A DNA stretch of 11,389 nucleotides from Podochytrium sp. JEL0797 (GCA_027596195.1 JADGJG010000885.1:1-11389); one strand, 5' to 3'. Counted from the first letter of the stretch, positions 1 through 7,539 are shown. A program made the numbers and translations. The notes: generated from the sequence alone by a model not told the origin.

Positions 1-100
1 CAACAAGGCCAAGACAAGAAAGGGCATCGCGGCCCTGCGAAGCGTGGAACGAGAGGCCCAAGGAAATCTCGCCAACGTCAAAGGGGTCGTCGCCGTCCAT
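1..100 (-). CDS. Possible 5' end of a divergent minus-strand gene (partial)
   Basis: On the minus strand an ATG at 100-98 sits in a strong context (GAAATGG) and opens a frame that runs off the window edge. The N-terminus is acidic (MDGDDPFDVGEI...). Among its 33 complete codons none ends in A, a bias that would fit a codon-biased fungal gene. If real, it is divergent from the membrane-protein gene and shares a promoter of under 100 bases with it. The plus-strand reading of the same bases is equally open. No family is recognised. Confidence 0.27.
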   Translation of the reverse strand, partial: MDGDDPFDVGEISLGLSFHASQGRDALSCLGLV

Positions 101-124
101 TTCGATCCGATGAGTGATGAGTGA
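2..124 (+). CDS. Possible 3' end of an upstream plus-strand gene (partial)
   Basis: Reading from base 2, forty codons are open and end at TGA 122-124, with C-terminal residues VAVHFDPMSDE. Purines dominate first codon positions, as in coding DNA. I recognise no family in this lysine/arginine-containing tail. If real, the gene lies in tandem with the membrane-protein gene, only about 65 bases before its first plausible ATG at 190. The antisense strand over the same bases is an equally open alternative, listed separately, and at most one of the two is likely to be genuine. The stretch is too short to decide from sequence alone. Confidence 0.25.
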   Translation, partial: NKAKTRKGIAALRSVEREAQGNLANVKGVVAVHFDPMSDE

Positions 125-126
125 TG
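109..126 (+). repeat. Short tandem repeat (GATGAGT)x2 + GATG
   Basis: GATGAGTGATGAGTGATG is a 7-base unit repeated twice plus a partial third. It creates three ATGs (110, 117, 124) in three different frames just before the large membrane-protein frame, which makes the annotated start there uncertain. Confidence 0.6.
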
Positions 127-189
127 CTGGTGTCGGTCCAAGGTGTTTACAGGTTCGAAGAAAAAGAATCTCCTTCCAATTTCAATTTC

Positions 190-2508
190 ATGCCAATTCT
201 CACAGCCGTCATTTATTACAGAGACGCTGCATGCGCAACTCCCACTCGCATCGAGTACCTGTTTCCAAACAGCACGGATTGCGTGCCTGCAACATCCGCC
301 ACAACAATTTGCAACGCGTCCCCGCATTATCCAAATTGGTTTTCCACGCGAGGATGTGCATCGAATCCCTCAAGCTTCGGGATCGGGATATGGCCAGGAT
401 CACCCTTGGTTCTCTCAATGAGTAGCTGCTCTCCAACCCCATACGACGCGGGGGTTCAATACCCTTTGGACAATTGTATCCCGACTTTCGCGACAAATAC
501 GGGACCGACCGCAGACAAAAACGGAAACTCGTACCTGTACAACTCTGTCAGAACGAGCATGGATGCAATGAGTGGGAACTTATATTGGGCCGCGTATTCC
601 GATGATCAATGTCAGACTCTTGCCAACTTTCAAGTATTGGATGTCAAGAAGGGCTCTTCCATCTGCACTCCTGCCTCCACATCATCGCCTTATGGCACTT
701 TAATCGCGCCTGGATTATCTCAAAACGTTTCCCTTGTGGCATTTGATGGATTGAACGTTTTCAATCTCTTCACAGGTCAAGGTTGCTCAACTCCAGGTGG
801 AATCTGGCTGGGCTCGACATCTTCGTGCACACCTGATTCCATGTGCAACTTGGACAATAACAAAGAATATTACGAAATTACCTGCAGCAAATCATATGGT
901 GTAAACACAGCCGCCACATTAGACACAGTGTCACAGGATCTATTTCCCACCTCCTCATATTTTACTTATCACGGGTTCGTGGACAATGAATGCGGTCTTC
1001 CGTTTACAACGTCATCCTTTCGTGTCGGTGTGTGCATTGCTTCATCATATATGGTCCCAGATGCAAGCTCCGTCAATACGACTCTCTCCCCAGATGGATC
1101 GTCAATGACTTTGAGTTATTTTGCTGGACCTGCATGCACGGGAATCATCGTGCAAATGTTGTCACACCCAACAAATGGGACATGCTCTGGACGAACAAAA
1201 GTGACATTGAAAGAGATCATTCCAACGCCAAGTCTCCCTCTCGCTCAAATTTACTACCGAGACGATGCATGTGCATCTCCCATCCAGATTGTATACTCGA
1301 ACAACAGTGGAATGCCTTGTATACCATCTTCTCATGCGAAGTGCCACAAAGCCGATGTGGAAGGATGGTTCCTGAAAGAAGCTTGCGTGATAGACCTTGC
1401 GATGTTTGGAGATGCATATTTTGGGTCCAATTCTTCGCAGATTCAGTTGCTTGACACGGATGCTTCTTGTTCGTCGAAACCCACGGGGGGTGTTCAGTTT
1501 CCTTTCGCGACTTGTGTCGCCATGCTTGCAACAAACGGCTCATTCACGTATTCAGTGGATTCAAACAACTCCACACTGGTCCGAACGGAATATTCAGACA
1601 GTACTTGTCAGAACCTCAAGCATTTCGAGACCCTCGGTTCAGCCAAACCCCAGTCTTGCCTCTCGTCCCTTTCCCAAAATGCCACTCTCTTCCAATATGA
1701 TAGCCTGGCTATATACACTCTCTTTGCTGATTCCAATTGTCGCGTTCCAGCGGCTGTTTGGTTTGGATCCCCCTCTGACGTTTGCACAACTGCCTCCTCA
1801 TGCACAACAGACAACAGCAATGAGTTCATCACCAACACGTGTACAAATAAGTTCGAGGATTGGGAGTCCACAACACAATCGCTGTTTTCTCACAAGCCAT
1901 ATTTTGTGTACACATCGTTTGTTGACAATGAGTGTGTGGTTCCTCAGGAAACCACTTCGTATCGTCTAGGCTCCTGTTTACCAACCTCGTACATTTATCC
2001 TTCATCAAGCTCCATGAATTCTTCGCTTTCCGATGACGCGAGTATGGTCCGAATGATTTTTTACAGTGGACTCGAGTGTCAAGGAGATGTGGTTGCAAAT
2101 GACGTGTTTCTCGCAAATGGGACATGCAAGCTTGGGGACAATGTGATATTAAAACGGGGGCCTATGATTGGACTAGCAGGACCCCATAACCCGAATCAAA
2201 AGAATCTGCAGCAGATACCAGGCTCGACGGATGCAGGAACCATTGCTGGGGGTGTTGTGGCTACACTGTTGGGGGTGGCGGGAATCGTTGCAGGGTTGTA
2301 CTATTGGCGAAAACGCGCGAGCAAGCTCGCTGAAAGCGAGGCCCCTCCTCTTGCATCCTCAAACACGCTCATGCCAACAGAATTCGCGGAACAAAAAGTG
2401 GACGAGTTGTCGGAGGCTGTAATGCCACAACAAGTTTCTGTTCTGATCAACGACGATTCTAACTGGAAATCGGCAGTCACTTCTGTTGTTGTTCCCGCAT
2501 TGAGGTGA
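190..2508 (+). CDS. Cysteine-rich type I membrane protein with duplicated ectodomain
   Basis: From ATG 190 the product has 772 residues. Residues about 6-349 and 352-657 are two divergent copies of one module. Matching landmarks are IYYRD.AC (residues 8 and 354), SQN..L...D, a short C..P/A..W.GS segment, YF.Y..FVDNEC (FVDNEC at 263 and 577) and NGTC near the end of each copy. Both copies are rich in cysteine and carry about a dozen N-x-S/T sequons, as expected of an extracellular, disulfide-bonded glycoprotein. A single hydrophobic helix (about 683-706, Gly/Ala/Val/Leu-rich) is followed by YWRKR, a basic stop-transfer, and a cytoplasmic tail of about 65 residues. This predicts extracellular-N topology at the cell surface or in the secretory pathway.

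The frame stays open upstream to 121 with an ATG at 124, but neither ATG gives a recognisable signal peptide. A leader exon may be missing: TTCTCACAG at 197-205 looks like a splice acceptor just before the first module. I do not recognise the family. A surface receptor, adhesin or wall-associated sensor would fit, but that is inference. Confidence 0.85.
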   Translation: MPILTAVIYYRDAACATPTRIEYLFPNSTDCVPATSATTICNASPHYPNWFSTRGCASNPSSFGIGIWPGSPLVLSMSSCSPTPYDAGVQYPLDNCIPTFATNTGPTADKNGNSYLYNSVRTSMDAMSGNLYWAAYSDDQCQTLANFQVLDVKKGSSICTPASTSSPYGTLIAPGLSQNVSLVAFDGLNVFNLFTGQGCSTPGGIWLGSTSSCTPDSMCNLDNNKEYYEITCSKSYGVNTAATLDTVSQDLFPTSSYFTYHGFVDNECGLPFTTSSFRVGVCIASSYMVPDASSVNTTLSPDGSSMTLSYFAGPACTGIIVQMLSHPTNGTCSGRTKVTLKEIIPTPSLPLAQIYYRDDACASPIQIVYSNNSGMPCIPSSHAKCHKADVEGWFLKEACVIDLAMFGDAYFGSNSSQIQLLDTDASCSSKPTGGVQFPFATCVAMLATNGSFTYSVDSNNSTLVRTEYSDSTCQNLKHFETLGSAKPQSCLSSLSQNATLFQYDSLAIYTLFADSNCRVPAAVWFGSPSDVCTTASSCTTDNSNEFITNTCTNKFEDWESTTQSLFSHKPYFVYTSFVDNECVVPQETTSYRLGSCLPTSYIYPSSSSMNSSLSDDASMVRMIFYSGLECQGDVVANDVFLANGTCKLGDNVILKRGPMIGLAGPHNPNQKNLQQIPGSTDAGTIAGGVVATLLGVAGIVAGLYYWRKRASKLAESEAPPLASSNTLMPTEFAEQKVDELSEAVMPQQVSVLINDDSNWKSAVTSVVVPALR

Positions 2509-2607
2509 ATACACACGCGCGTTGTTTTACTGATTTTTAACTCTGACCAATTCTATTTCATTAGCAAAAAGAACGAGAAATCCGACCCCCACCCCCTCTT
2601 CAGCTTC

Positions 2608-3057
2608 ATGCAATCTGCATCCCATCCAACAAACATTTTCACAGCCATGACCACTGCCACGATCCCTTCTGTTCGAACTGAAAAATCAATCTTCACCACC
2701 ACCACCGCCACGAAAAACTCGTCTGCATTCCCATCCAACAAGCAAACAGAATCCAGTAGCCTCCAAGACCTCTTCTCCACCCTCCCCACCTCCCCAATCC
2801 ACTGGTCAATTGACAACGTTGTAGAATGGATCCAAATGCATGATGTGGGTACACCCGAAACGGTTGCGTTTGTAAGGGAGCAAGAGATTGATGGAAGTGC
2901 GTTGTTGTTGTTGAATGCGCAGGATTTTGCGACTTTTGTTGGTATGACGGTTGGGAGGAGGGTTAAGTTGGAACGCGCGTTGACAAGGGTGAAGGAGTTG
3001 CAGGCGGGGATTGAGGGTGGAGTGAGAGAGGAGGCTCCGCCTCCAGAGTATTTTTGA
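2608..3057 (+). CDS. SAM (sterile alpha motif) domain protein with C-terminal PPEY
   Basis: This 149-residue intronless frame begins at ATG 2608; a second Met at residue 14 is an alternative start. Residues 1-63 are low-complexity and Ser/Thr-rich. Residues about 64-131 form a SAM domain: the family's opening W-S...V..W pattern is present (HWSIDNVVEWI), followed by a helix with EIDGSALLLL and a final helix with G.RVKLERAL. SAM domains are five-helix modules that usually mediate protein-protein association, sometimes polymerisation. The tail ends EEAPPPEYF and contains PPEY (145-148), which matches the PPxY ligand motif of WW domains. There is no membrane segment, so it is likely a cytoplasmic or nuclear adaptor. 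It lies about 100 bases after the membrane-protein gene on the same strand, although eukaryotic neighbours need not be functionally linked. The first half uses C-rich codons and the second half G-rich ones. Confidence 0.85.
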   Translation: MQSASHPTNIFTAMTTATIPSVRTEKSIFTTTTATKNSSAFPSNKQTESSSLQDLFSTLPTSPIHWSIDNVVEWIQMHDVGTPETVAFVREQEIDGSALLLLNAQDFATFVGMTVGRRVKLERALTRVKELQAGIEGGVREEAPPPEYF

Positions 3058-3821
3058 TGGGCTGTTCCTATAGTTCAAGTCTTTCGATTATATGTAGAAG
3101 TTGACAAACGAATTAGAGAGAATTCATACGATACACAAAATTCACCTTTCAATTGGCAACAGATTAACAGTGATGACACTTATCGCTCCAGAGGTCATCT
3201 CCAAGATTTCAATTCGACTTCAATAATGCAGAGCGGCTGATGCATCAGTATTCCCTCCCACCACAGCGCAGTTCGGGTGTCCAAAAAAATCCTCACATTC
3301 GCCGCAACCGAGATTCTGTCTGCACAATATGCCATTGCTCAAATTGCTTTATTAGAGCTTTAATGAATCGTCGCTCCCTGGCTTGCGCTGCCACACCTGG
3401 ATCAAACACGGACCGCACCGACGCCGGATCAATTTGACGCCTGGGGCTGCGTTCCGATCTGGAAACATCAAGACGCGTAAAGCTGAAATTGTAACTTTGC
3501 TGAGGCTTTAAGATAAGATTGCGATCAAAAGACGCGATAATTGGCAGTGATCAACAGACTGACTTTGAGACTTCAACTGATTTCTTTCGTCTCACCCAAC
3601 TCTCTCTTGCAACTATCATTCACGGACTGAACACAATAAATGACGAAACCCTTATCAAAATAACGAGCTGTGGCCAGTCTAATAACCAACTTCCCTCTCT
3701 CGGACAATCAAATACAGAAAATTTTGTAGGGTGCGTCTCCACTCTGCTGCTGCCCTCCATGTGTTCCTCCTCCCTGTTTCTCCGTGGGGCGGATAAGGGC
3801 TTGTTCCGGATTTACCTGCAG
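3058..3821. other. Intergenic region, no gene assigned
   Basis: Between the SAM gene and the TATA element I see no convincing coding sequence. The open frames at 3240-3437 and 3519-3830 have no recognisable domain or motif. The right end (about 3735-3820) has a pyrimidine-rich stretch and GTGGGGCGGATAAGGG, with a GATA core and a GGGG core of the kind bound by fungal GATA and C2H2 zinc-finger factors. It is probably upstream regulatory DNA for the adjacent TATA element. Confidence 0.4.
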
Positions 3822-3830
3822 TATAAATAG
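3822..3830 (+). promoter_or_regulatory. TATA-box core promoter (TATAAATAG)
   Basis: TATAAATAG is a strong TATA match. It is preceded by a C/T-rich stretch and a GGGGCGGATAAGGG cluster, and followed by a CAATCA-rich, G-poor leader like a fungal 5' UTR. The next ATG is at 3897, 67 bases after the box. The frame from that ATG (to 4406) does not look like a real protein beyond its first residues, so either the gene is spliced early, the transcript is non-coding, or the box is fortuitous. Confidence 0.45.
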
Positions 3831-3835
3831 TTCCC

Positions 3836-3859
3836 TTCAATCAATCACCAATCAATCGA
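3836..3859 (+). repeat. CAATCA/CCAAT cluster in putative leader
   Basis: TCAATCAATCACCAATCAATCG carries repeated CAATCA units, including one CCAAT pentamer, directly after the TATA element. It may be a simple-sequence leader or a set of CCAAT-like sites. The function is not established by sequence alone. Confidence 0.4.
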
Positions 3860-3955
3860 CAATTTTCATTCCCAAAACTCTTGCGTCACTTGTTCGATGC
3901 CCTCGTTCCGCAAGCCCACTGCGCAGTCTTCTCCCCTTCTAACAGTATCTCGGAA

Positions 3956-3961
3956 TTTATT
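3956..3961 (-). terminator. Polyadenylation signal AATAAA (minus strand)
   Basis: AATAAA on the minus strand lies 15 bases beyond the stop of the minus-strand frame at 3977-4366. This is a sensible distance for a compact fungal 3' UTR and supports that frame as a terminal exon. Isolated AATAAA hexamers also occur by chance in AT-rich DNA. Confidence 0.35.
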
Positions 3962-3976
3962 AATAAGAATCAATCC

Positions 3977-4366
3977 CTATTCTTCAATTGCCTCCGTTTT
4001 TGTTTCTATCCTTTTTGCTGGAGCTTGTAATCGAGCACAAGTAGCATCAACTTGGCGCTCCATTAGCTGTCGGTTGCGCAGGCTTCGAGCCTCTACAAAT
4101 TCGAGCACCACGGCGTGTTTGTTGGACATTTCCAGGACTGTCACTTCACCCATGCTATACGAATTGTGGCTCACCGCAAGGACAAGGACGAAATCATTTA
4201 AGGCGATGAAGCCCATTCCCTTATTCACGGCCTCACGACTCGCTCCCTTGGCAAGTTTGGACCCACTGTATTCGTCGCATGTCAATCCCAAGATGAAATT
4301 ATCCCAGCTAACGTGGCCGTTGCTGCTGTTGATATTCTCCTCCCTCTTTCTCCTCTTTCTGGCGTG
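3977..4366 (-). CDS. Unrecognised terminal exon, minus strand (hypothetical)
   Basis: The frame is open from just after a TAG at 4367-4369 down to TAG 3977-3979, about 129 codons with no ATG near its beginning, so it would be a 3' exon of a spliced gene. The predicted protein alternates short hydrophobic beta-like strands (GFIALNDFVLVLAVSH, EVTVLEM, HAVVLEFVEA) with a charged C-terminal helix rich in Arg/Gln/Glu, and looks more protein-like than either plus-strand reading. An AATAAA follows 15 bases later. The upstream exon was not found; candidate minus-strand frames exist at 4515-4761 and 4525-4872. I do not recognise the family and assign no function. The nearby plus-strand TATA element argues for the opposite orientation, so the call is tentative. 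Confidence 0.35.
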   Translation of the reverse strand, partial: HARKRRKREENINSSNGHVSWDNFILGLTCDEYSGSKLAKGASREAVNKGMGFIALNDFVLVLAVSHNSYSMGEVTVLEMSNKHAVVLEFVEARSLRNRQLMERQVDATCARLQAPAKRIETKTEAIEE

Positions 4367-4369
4367 CTA

Positions 4370-5640
4370 TTTTGGTCACTCTTTCCTTCTTTTCATCCCT
4401 TTCTGATTCCACCCACTCGGTATGGCGTGTTTGTGTCAAAGGCCCCACAGGCTCCCTTTGAGATCTCAATCATTCCAGACCTCATGGTTCGTTCTCCAGT
4501 CTTGCTTTTTTCCCTCACAGTTCTCTAGTCCCGTCCGTAAGGGTTTTCTTGGTCGCCAATATTATGCTTCTCGTACTGGCTGCCGTTACTCCACATGTCT
4601 CCCTTATTATTTTCGCCAGTGCTGGCGGTACCATTCCTTCCATGATCTCCTCCACTGATACTGCACTGATCGCTATTCTTCTTTCTGCTTCGCGCCCGGT
4701 TATCGGAGGCGCAACTCCTTTGAGTTGGCTTTGCAATGGGCTTGTCCAGAGTCTCCACGCGTTTAGCCACCCTTCTTTTTTCTCTTGTTTCCCTTATGGG
4801 ACCGCCCCCTCCCGGAAATGCCCATCCAGCAACGCCAGCCAAACCACGGCCAAAGCCCCTCCTTTGCAACATTATGTCTCTCTTAAAGTCACTTTTTATT
4901 TATTCGAAATTGTGGGAGGAAGAAGTGAGGAGGAATCGGGAGGGTGCATACTTTCGGAAGCGTGAGACGACCATCATCAACGGCGTTTTGGTCCTTGTCC
5001 AAAATGGTTGCGATATGAACAAGCAGGATACGGTGAGGGTGGGTTTGTAAAGTGAACAGCCCGATTCAGGAGGAAGCAGTTTTGGGAGAGACTCGTGGTA
5101 GATTCGGAGATTCGAGCTGCATCCATGCCGGAGCCAAGCCCCCCTGCTTTCGGAAGCATGACGGGGTGTTGGTCATGCTGCTCGGGGGGCCGCAGCGACG
5201 GCGGGGCGTCGTGATCCACCAGCGCGGCAGCTGGTTGCGAAACTGAGGAAGCAAGAGGTGGTGGAAGTGGCAGCAGCATAAGCGGTGCAGTTCCAGTACT
5301 GTGTGTGCGAGTGCAGGCATGAGCAGGACTCGGTGCCATGTCGCTGACACTGGGTCATCAGCTGTTGGGCGAAGAGAGGAAAAGTTGCCAATCATATCTA
5401 TATGATCAGCACCCTATGGAAGGCGCTGTTCTGCGCGAGCTTGAACGGGAGGGTACACAAGCGTCAAAATAGGTATCATTTGTATATAATTGGTATAAGC
5501 TGCTGCTCCAACAAGTTCCAGCGCGATATTCACTCGCGCAAAAGCGCTGATTCGATTCGACTGCCAGAAACCGCGCTTCATTCACTACTTGTTGATTTAC
5601 GGAACCAAAAAGATACAAACATGCTTTCGATAGGTATATT
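4370..5640. other. Region with competing open frames, no gene assigned
   Basis: Between 4460 and 4970 three frames are open at once. On plus, a very hydrophobic frame includes ANIMLLVLAAVTPH. On minus there are a Gly-rich basic frame (4525-4872) and a frame containing VEEIMEGMVPPALAK (4515-4761). None carries a recognisable domain. Pyrimidine-rich plus-strand sequence explains both the hydrophobicity on plus and the basic character on minus. Bases 5100-5340 are GC-rich, and 5400-5640 turn AT-rich with no convincing gene. Minus-strand exons upstream of 3977-4366 could be hidden here. Confidence 0.35.
4977..5339 (-). CDS. Proline-rich open frame, hypothetical
   Basis: A true ATG at 5339 opens 120 codons on the minus strand, closing at 4977. 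The translation is Pro/Ala/Ser/His-rich (LPLPPPLASS, SLRPPEQHDQHP) and has no recognised domain, signal peptide or membrane helix. It lies in a locally GC-rich stretch, where long open frames arise easily. It could be the first exon of a minus-strand gene ending at 3977, but I found no donor and acceptor pair that joins them convincingly. Confidence 0.2.
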   Translation of the reverse strand: MAPSPAHACTRTHSTGTAPLMLLPLPPPLASSVSQPAAALVDHDAPPSLRPPEQHDQHPVMLPKAGGLGSGMDAARISESTTSLSQNCFLLNRAVHFTNPPSPYPACSYRNHFGQGPKRR

Positions 5641-6352
5641 TTATGCATATTGCGTATATACAGCTGTGTAAGAAGTTAGTGGGGGCTTGAGCGAATTTAC
5701 AGCTGTCAGAACGGCAAAATTTATTTTTTGGAGCAATCCTTTACGTATTGACTTTGCAAGCCAATAATCTGTGTTTGCAAAGTTTTGAGATGATCGGATG
5801 CGGTGTTGGGTCGTGAGCCTTGCTCGACTTTTTGTCAAAATTTTGATGGGGCAGGACCCCAGTCCGTTACGTTTATCACATCCTTCTGCAATGTTTTTTA
5901 CGAAGTTATTGATGAGTCTCCTCCTTTCCTCTGCTAGGGTCTTGCATTTGAGTATGTGTTTGTCATCCTCCAGCACTTCTTCGTTTACATATTCTGCAGT
6001 TGCCATCTGGGTACAAGTCAGGCCTTCTTTGCCGCATTCTTGCTTGTGTGGGTCTCATGTCACGGAGAGCCATTGTTCTGTATTTGATCGCCGTCGATTC
6101 CCCACTGGATGTTCGTGGCGTTGTCGGTTTACTTCCCCCCATTATGTTCGTTATCGTCATGTCGAAATCGATGACTTCTAGCTTTTCTGCGATGTTCTTG
6201 AATGCGTGTTGGCCCTCCCATCTCATGTATGCTTCGAGTTTGTCGACTTCCTTGAGACTTTCCCATGTTTGTCCTTCTACTATGTGTTCTCCCACCGCCA
6301 GCATGAATCTGATTCGAGATTGCCCGTTGGTTTTATCCTGATTGTCTCCGCC
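5641..6352 (-). mobile_element. Non-LTR retrotransposon (LINE-type) ORF2 C-terminal relic
   Basis: Two overlapping minus-strand frames together give the C-terminus of a LINE-like polyprotein, downstream of where reverse transcriptase and RNase H would be. The upstream frame (6352-5963) ends with RRPDLYPDGNCRIC, in which CRIC (bases 5998-5987) is the first half of a zinc-knuckle-like motif. The second half, EDDKHILKC (His at 5958-5956, Cys at 5946-5944), followed by EERRRL, is in the other frame (6006-5641). This Cys-x2-Cys ... His-x4-Cys tail with the preceding RRP.LYP is typical of fungal LINE ORF2 ends. The two halves are separated by a frameshift between 5959 and 5986, so the copy is dead. 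Further minus-strand fragments up to about 6660 may belong to the same copy but are broken by stops. No reverse transcriptase motif, poly(A) tail or target-site duplication is visible. Confidence 0.65.
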
Positions 6353-7332
6353 TCATTTCCTCTGTTGCTCTGTCATTCCCTACTTTTTTTTGATTTTTGA
6401 GTGCCGACGAACTCAAACTTCTACCTTTGAGCATAGTCTCTTACAATCTCGCCCCTTACTGCATTTTGCATTATGCGCGACCGTCCCATCAGTTGTCTGG
6501 AATCTCCCCGTGGGTTTCGACCAGAAATTTTCCGCTTCTTGCGGCCGCTGGGTTGTCGATCATAATGTTTGTCAATCTTTCTGGGAGCTTCGATGGTGAC
6601 ATTCCTTCTACTTTCGCGCACCATTCTCTACCAGCGCACTGACACTCACTCTTCTAGACTCGCTCGGGCTCCCGCTCACCAGCGAGAAAGCACCGTCTAG
6701 TCGCAGCTCTTTAAACAAGCAGACATTGGCGGAGCAGGTGCAATCTCGGCAGAGAATGCAGTGGCTTTTCTGACAAAGAGTCGCCTGCCGCAGAACGTGT
6801 TGAACGAGTGGTGGAGGAGTGGTGACCGTTTCCAATGCATCATGACTCGTTATTGGACCAGTTAACACTCCCATTCCACCCTCGCACAGATCTGGATCCT
6901 CTCAGACAAGGAGCAGAAGGGATTCCGGACCCAGACCTCCTCCTTCACGTGTTTGAAATTGATTCCCCTCTGCCAGGCCGGAAAGCCCGTGTCCCTCCGA
7001 TTCTCGGCCTCGCGTATGTTGATTGCGATTGCATTTACTGGTTACCGGTTCCCACGATTTGATTATGCAGAAACCTCTGTGCCTGCTTTCGACGCCGTCA
7101 ACAGTCAGTTCAACATCCACCCCAGCACCTCCATCCTCAAATTCGATGCCCCACAAGTTGACTCCCCAACTCACTGGACAGCAGCATTCGTTATTGGAAG
7201 ATGGTTGCCGGACTTGCCTTCCTCAGCCTCAGCCTCAATTGATCCGTCCGACTCCCTTCTTGTTCCTCATATCCGCCATGCCCGAATCCCAACGACCGAT
7301 ATATTTTCCCCTGGGCCCTCAACCGCCTTTGA
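6353..7332. other. No gene assigned; possible retroelement decay and scrambled frames
   Basis: Up to about 6660 the minus strand has short protein-like pieces (for example EWCAKVEGMSPSKLPERL) interrupted by stops, consistent with decay of the adjacent retroelement. From 6835 to 7414 overlapping plus-strand frames (6835-7062, 6953-7414, 7023-7499) have Ser/Pro-rich translations and no domains. They might be exons or frameshifted remnants of one plus-strand gene, but I cannot build a consistent model. Confidence 0.35.
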
Positions 7333-7539
7333 CTTCGAGCACGATCCCATCTTCGAATCCGCGCTCTCTTCCAGCACTTTTCGCGATTGGAGCAGAAATT
7401 ACCCATCGAAATGAAACCAAATCGGCGACTCCCTATAAATCGTTGTCATTGCATCCAACTCAAGCTGCGGTTCCAGTTTGCGAAGGCCGAGGAGGATGAG
7501 TTCCACGACCGCATTGTGAGCGCACACTACAGAATTTGA
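7333..7539 (+). CDS. Possible coding fragment (terminal exon or remnant)
   Basis: Sixty-eight codons are open between TGA 7330-7332 and TGA 7537-7539. The second half has good coding character, with the segment LKLRFQFAKAEEDEFHDRI and balanced charged and hydrophobic residues. An internal ATG at 7411 would give a 42-residue peptide. No family is recognised. It may be the last exon of a plus-strand gene whose earlier parts lie in the overlapping frames at 6835-7414, or a pseudogene remnant. Confidence 0.2.
   Translation, partial: LRARSHLRIRALFQHFSRLEQKLPIEMKPNRRLPINRCHCIQLKLRFQFAKAEEDEFHDRIVSAHYRI

Noticed and set aside
990..1969. Open frames on both strands inside the membrane-protein gene (for example 990-1454 and 1397-1969 plus, 1217-1543 minus)
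   Set aside because: They overlap a long frame whose two copies of a cysteine-rich module clearly align with each other; the alternatives have no domains and are shadows.
3897..4406. Plus-strand frame beginning at the ATG after the TATA element (169 codons)
   Set aside because: The translation is Ser/Arg/Leu-rich without domain character and runs antisense to a more protein-like minus-strand frame. Kept only as a promoter question.
4549..4965. Hydrophobic plus-strand frame that could be read as a small membrane protein
   Set aside because: The hydrophobicity follows from pyrimidine-rich DNA, there is no clear ATG-led start with promoter, and two minus-strand frames are open over the same bases. 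Not supported as a gene.
4950..5165. Repeat CTTTCGGAAGC at about 4951 and 5149
   Set aside because: An 11-base match with no extended similarity on either side is within chance expectation for a window of this size.
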